Shown: positions 60,252 to 64,000 of the stretch, piece by piece
Layout: every line of letters begins with the position of its first letter
Numbering within the stretch: position 1 is the stretch's first letter
NCBI GenBank assembly: GCA_014529385.2
Contig: CM043962.1
Span: 54,393,905 to 54,457,904 of the forward strand
Direction of reading: 5' to 3'
Length of the DNA stretch: 64,000 nt
Origin: Adiantum capillus-veneris
Taxonomy: Eukaryota > Streptophyta > Polypodiopsida > Polypodiales > Pteridaceae
Program-made: the position numbers and the translations under genes
Notes under the pieces: model-generated
Told to the model about the DNA's origin: nothing
Seen by the model: the letters and a program-made list of their open reading frames with translations, nothing else
Database searches by the model: none

Positions 60252-61267
60252 TACTTACTTTCACCTTATCTACCATCAATAATGCTCTCTTTTGAGCCCA
60301 CACCCATGACTCAAGCAGACAAAGAAGGCCCGCAATGTTTTGATATTCAAAAAAATAATAATCCTGATTTGTTAGCTTGTAAATTAGGATTTCCAATAAT
60401 CTTTATGAGGGGTCTCCAACCTATAAATAGGCCCCTCTCCTTCTTGTAAAACAAGCTCCAACATCTCACATAGCACCCCAACACTCTATGCGTGAGGAGA
60501 GACTTAGGTGTAGCAACCACTTGTGAGCTTCACTCTTGGTGTGAGAGAAGCCTTCAAGCTACACATTGCAAGTGAGAGAGCGTGAGTTCCACAAATCTCA
60601 AAACCACTATTTTACATGCTCCTTCATCATCAATAAATTGAGGTTTGGTGCATCAAAGGCGTGATTCGACGTTTAAATCTTCGTCCTTCCATTTGTGCAA
60701 TACGGTTTGGTAAATTCAAGGTGACTTGTGTATTTTGAGTTTTATCGGTTGATCTTGATTTTAGAAAGTGTTTTAGTGTGTTTTCCATTGCCAGTTTTGT
60801 GTCCATTGTAAGAGGGTATTGTGGTGAGAGGTCTCCCACACCCTAAGACAGTGTGTGTGTGTTTTGGCAATGATTAGCAATCACTAAGCATTGAGTGAGT
60901 TTTGTACAAGTTCTACGATAGCATCATAACGAACCATCTCCATTTGCAAGTCACAAACAAGGTATTACACAAGATCCTTCCCTCTCTCGCTTCCTTTTGC
61001 TCTAGCTCTCTCTGGTCCATTTCATGTGTGTCTTGGTGTGAGGTTGTTTGTGTGTGTTGTGTGGTGCATCTTCTTGGTTGTGCCAAAATCTCTCTTGCGT
61101 CCTAGTTCGCATACCATAACTAGGTGGTGCCCCTATCTTGTTTTGGTTTGGCTGTGGGTTTGTTGTTGTGTTGTGCTTGTGGTTGCCCCAGCCCCAATTG
61201 AGCAGCACGGGAGCCTTGAGGGGTGTTTAGAGGTCGCCTCTCTTGTTGCCCGCCCCGGATCGCCTCA
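58583..61267 (+). repeat. 5' LTR of element H
   Basis: 2,685 bp, starts TGATAGCCGTTTTTCGGC and ends CGGATCGCCTCA. It matches the solo LTR 4476-7152 closely across nearly its whole length. The main differences are in microsatellites: CT at about 60206-60249 and CA at 59639-59673. A TATA box is at 60422. Confidence 0.93.
60422..60429 (+). promoter_or_regulatory. TATA box in H LTR
   Basis: TATAAATAGGCC, at the same LTR position as in the solo LTR. Probable start of the element's transcript is shortly downstream. Confidence 0.6.
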
Positions 61268-61270
61268 ATT

Positions 61271-61290
61271 TTGGTGCCCCCACGGAGGAC
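61271..61290 (+). other. Primer-binding site of element H
   Basis: TTGGTGCCCCCACGGAGGAC, four bases after the LTR end. It is conserved with A and I. Confidence 0.7.
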
Positions 61291-61344
61291 AGACTTGTGT
61301 ATGTTTTGTGTAGGCTCAACCTTTAGCATAATCAAGTAGCTTGC

Positions 61345-61557
61345 ATGAATCACGAGAATTTGTATGATCCCTTCATTCCCATTGCAAGGCAAAAGTTACA
61401 CATAATTGTTAGTACTAAGTTGCAATTTCAGCGAGTAATTCGTAGGATTTTAGGTCCTCTTAGGTTGGCCGAGATAAACGCTTCAGTAAACCCTTTTATT
61501 TTGCCTCTGATTAGGTACGACCTTAGTTTGGACGTCTATATTTTTGTTTTGTTTTGA
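61345..61557 (+). other. Leader ORF 1 of element H
   Basis: A 70-residue ORF (MNHENLYDPFIPIARQKLH start) in the same reading frame as leader ORF 2 and gag. Its second half (VNPFILPLIRYDLSLDVYIF) resembles that of leader ORF 2, so the two are an old tandem duplicate. The counterpart in A is at 25326-25108. Function unknown. Confidence 0.55.
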
Positions 61558-61578
61558 GTATTAGGTCATGCATAGACC

Positions 61579-61797
61579 ATGGATAATGGCCCAGGAATAG
61601 AGGTTTTCCCCTTCCATTTCACTCCACACATTAGAATAAACATTGCAATTAGTAGAAAAATCCATTTTCAACAACGTATGGTATTCATGTTTGGTGCCCA
61701 AAGAGTAGGAGAAATTCTCGCATCACCAAACCCTGTCATTCTACCTCTTATTGATTATCATAGGTCATTTGATGTGAATATTTTTATTTTGTTGTAG
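61579..61797 (+). other. Leader ORF 2 of element H
   Basis: A 72-residue ORF (MDNGPGIEVFPFHFTPH start) with the conserved core ISRKIHFQQRMVFMFG and PLIDYHRSFDVNIFIL. It is ungapped and 36 of 61 identical to the ORF at 50083-50325 of the other family. It lies 85 bp before gag in the same frame. It could be a leader peptide, a small accessory protein or part of an upstream gag extension. Confidence 0.65.
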
Positions 61798-61881
61798 AAT
61801 AGATTGCAATTTAGAAAATATTATTGTGTAAATCTTTTAAAGAAAGAAAAAACAAAAACGCGTCACTTTGAAATTAATTCA

Positions 61882-64000
61882 ATGGAGAGCCAACGCCAAA
61901 TGTCTGGATATCCTCTTTTCTTTGGAGAGCCTGGAGAGGATGCAGAATTATTTCTAGCGAATTTCAAGATGTCTTGCCGTATCAAGAGGATAGTAACTGA
62001 TCAAGAACGTGTAGAAATGTTTGAGGTGGTCCTTAGGAAAGATGCTAGTACTTGGTTTGACTCTTTGCCTGAGGAAGTTAAGGGGAATTACACAGAAGTT
62101 TTGAATCGTTTTAAGAGATACTTCTTTGATCCCCAAAACACTCAAAAACTATGGCAAGACATTGTTTCTCATAAGCAAAAAGACTTAGATGACTACTACT
62201 TGTACAAGCAAGAGTTTCTACGTCTTTGGGCTCTATGGATACGAAATGTTACTAACCCTGGTGATGGTGCAGAATTTTTAAAGAAGGAGAGGTTCATAGA
62301 CGGACTCTTTCCTGACCTTAAGGTAAAAGTTGAGGCGGGTGCACCTGCTACTTTTGATGCAGCTGAAACTAGGGCTGCTGAGAAGTATAGGAAACTCAAC
62401 TGCTTAAGGGGAGAGGTTCCAATAGAAGGTCTTAGACCCAAAGGTAAGTCACAAGCATCAACATCGAGGGAGATTCCTGAGGTAACGGCGGAAGTAATTG
62501 AGAAGTTAAACGAATCTTTAAGCAGCCTGTCAATTCACCTTGCACAAGCTGTAGGTCCAAAGGGACAAGCAAAGAAGTCTGAAGAGCGAGATCCACGACC
62601 TAGGAGAGTCTTGCAATGTTGGAATTGCGGAGAGTCTGGACATGGGATGTATAATTGTCCTTGGCCCCGTGGGGAGCCAGGGAGGCCTAACTTGAATTAC
62701 CCAGTGATGAATGCAGGAGAAGGAGCTGGTCAACAACCAAGGCTTCTACAAAGGCCAAATGGACCAAGACCACCTCCACAAGGGGTAGAAGGAGTTCCAC
62801 CTTTGCCAGATCCAAATGTGCATGTGGTAGAGGTGACAAATTCAAATAAGCTTGACATGGAAGCCAATGGCATTAAGCGTGGCCGACGAAAAGGTAAAGA
62901 GAAAGAAGGAGTCACATCACAGAGTGACCATGGACAAGGCAAGAAGGCAAAGGAAACCAAGGAAACCAAGAGGACTCGACGTCGTATCAACCTCCAAGAC
63001 TTCCCTCTTGGACATGGTATGGCTCCGTACAACTTGTTGGAAGACATGAGAGGTAAGGGTCCTGATATTTCATGGCCTCAATTTCTTGCATTATGTCCAC
63101 AAGTTAGGAGGGATTTAACAAGGGCAGTTAGCACTAGGAGAAAGGTAAAAGAGAGTGTGCCTGTTGTAAAAATTGCACAAGCTGAAATGAATGAGGACAT
63201 TACACCGGTGCTAGACTGTTACATCAAAGGAAGATTGGTTAGGAAAGGTCTAGTGGATGGGGGTGCACAAATTTGCATCATGACAGAGGGACTCATGCAA
63301 AAACTAGGCATGCACATCCATGAGACACCGGAAATTAAGGTCAAGATGGCAAACAATAGCAAGGCTAGGTGCGTAGGCATTTGTAAAAATGTTTTTGTGG
63401 AGGCCTTTGGCATTAAGAAGGCAGTGGATTTCTATGTCATGTCTACCAAAGGAAATGGTTACCCATTTATCCTAGGGAGACCATGGCTAATGAAAATGCG
63501 AGCTTTGCAGGATTGGGAAAGTGGGAAATTAATTTGCAGGAATGACAATCATAAGAAGGTTGTCTTTGACATGAAGGAGCAACGCCAAGAGGAGCTCCAT
63601 GAAGAATCATCTCAAAGTGAGACGGAAGAAGGTTGGACCGATGGCACTTCAGAAGAAGAAAGTAGCGGCAGCATTACTGAAGAGGAGTCTTCCATCGAAG
63701 TCATGGGGGTAAGGTTTAAGCCAAGCAACCAAGAGACCTCTTGTCAAGGCTTGGAGGAGGTAGGTCCTCAAGAGAACGAAGGTGAATATCAAGATGAAGG
63801 GATGCTGGAAGGTATGCTATCAACAACACTTACAAAGGATGAAAGAGAGGAGTTCAAATGTGTGCTAAGGAAGTTTCCTAGGCTTTTTGCTAAAGACTAC
63901 ACCGATGTGCGTGGAGTAGATGTTGTTCAACACAAAATTGAGCTGAAGCCAGAGGCCACACCTAAGGCTCAGAAGCTACGAAGGCTAGGAGTCATCAAGG
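61882..64000 (+). CDS. Element H gag-protease frame, open to window end
   Basis: Read by eye codon by codon, the frame from ATG 61882 stays open for at least 706 residues and leaves the window. It starts MESQRQMSGYPLFFGEPGED, has a capsid-like region (RKDASTWFDSLPEEVKG) and a CCHC knuckle, CWNCGESGHGMYNC (about residues 246-259). A basic linker follows, then the protease with LVDGGAQICIM (about 457-467) and FILGRPWLMKM (about 527-537). An Asp/Glu/Ser-rich linker leads to the RT approach. The protease active site is Asp-Gly-Gly. It parallels the decayed frame 24858-22474 of A. This is the best-preserved retroelement coding sequence in the window. Confidence 0.9.
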   Translation, partial: MESQRQMSGYPLFFGEPGEDAELFLANFKMSCRIKRIVTDQERVEMFEVVLRKDASTWFDSLPEEVKGNYTEVLNRFKRYFFDPQNTQKLWQDIVSHKQKDLDDYYLYKQEFLRLWALWIRNVTNPGDGAEFLKKERFIDGLFPDLKVKVEAGAPATFDAAETRAAEKYRKLNCLRGEVPIEGLRPKGKSQASTSREIPEVTAEVIEKLNESLSSLSIHLAQAVGPKGQAKKSEERDPRPRRVLQCWNCGESGHGMYNCPWPRGEPGRPNLNYPVMNAGEGAGQQPRLLQRPNGPRPPPQGVEGVPPLPDPNVHVVEVTNSNKLDMEANGIKRGRRKGKEKEGVTSQSDHGQGKKAKETKETKRTRRRINLQDFPLGHGMAPYNLLEDMRGKGPDISWPQFLALCPQVRRDLTRAVSTRRKVKESVPVVKIAQAEMNEDITPVLDCYIKGRLVRKGLVDGGAQICIMTEGLMQKLGMHIHETPEIKVKMANNSKARCVGICKNVFVEAFGIKKAVDFYVMSTKGNGYPFILGRPWLMKMRALQDWESGKLICRNDNHKKVVFDMKEQRQEELHEESSQSETEEGWTDGTSEEESSGSITEEESSIEVMGVRFKPSNQETSCQGLEEVGPQENEGEYQDEGMLEGMLSTTLTKDEREEFKCVLRKFPRLFAKDYTDVRGVDVVQHKIELKPEATPKAQKLRRLGVIK

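Larger units (their letters stand above)
58583..64000 (+). mobile_element. Tat-like element H (A family), cut by window edge
   Basis: The 5' LTR (58583-61267), primer site, duplicated leader ORFs and gag-protease frame are on the plus strand. The element continues beyond 64000. It sits in element I; the 4 bases before it are GTGC, but the matching right copy is out of view. Everything visible looks whole. It is a close relative of A (8054-28195) and of the solo LTR at 4476. Confidence 0.92.

Overview
The window is a stretch of repeat-rich land-plant nuclear DNA made almost entirely of mobile elements inserted into one another. The plant assignment rests on three things: Ty3 elements with two RNase H domains (the plant Tat lineage), a CACTA transposon with tnp2-like and tnpA-like genes, and a captured piece of a plant-specific HIPP (heavy-metal-associated isoprenylated plant protein) gene. 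The organism cannot be named from this sequence. The nesting and the long LTRs suggest a large genome. I see no intact host gene, rRNA, CRISPR array or bacterial-type feature.

Left half (1-37605). A Ty1/copia copy on the minus strand runs off the left edge (1-3621) and sits in an old, decayed plus-strand Ty3 element C. C also received a solo LTR (4476-7152) and a large minus-strand Tat-like element A (8054-28195). A in turn received a second Tat-like element B (13761-22468) in its reverse transcriptase region. Target-site duplications mark each of these levels: 4 bp for A and the solo LTR, 5 bp for B. C resumes at 28196 with RT, RNase H and integrase relics, then a second aspartic-protease-like ORF at 30281. 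From 31434 to 37605 lie two LTR-like or promoter-like segments (TATA, then a splice-donor-like site) around a decayed coding region that I cannot assign.

Centre (37606-48215). An old copia fragment was hit by a near-complete younger copia element (39003-44193, 277-bp LTRs, TSD AATCT). To its right is a small gag-only LTR element F, arranged internal-LTR-internal, resembling the non-autonomous TR-GAG class.

Right part (48216-64000). A plus-strand relative of B (element I) has a gag ORF with an unusual acidic tail. It is split by a 6,992-bp CACTA transposon (51482-58473, TSD ATA). The CACTA has lost the catalytic core of its transposase but carries dense subterminal repeats, a perfect 25-bp-arm hairpin and a captured HIPP gene fragment ending in a CaaX box. 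Element I is then broken by H (58583 to the window edge), a relative of A whose gag-protease frame is open over all visible 2.1 kb; it looks like one of the youngest elements here.

The most unexpected signal is a short ORF in the leader between primer-binding site and gag. It is shared by both Tat-like families (A/H and B/I), aligns without gaps over 61 residues, and is duplicated in A/H.
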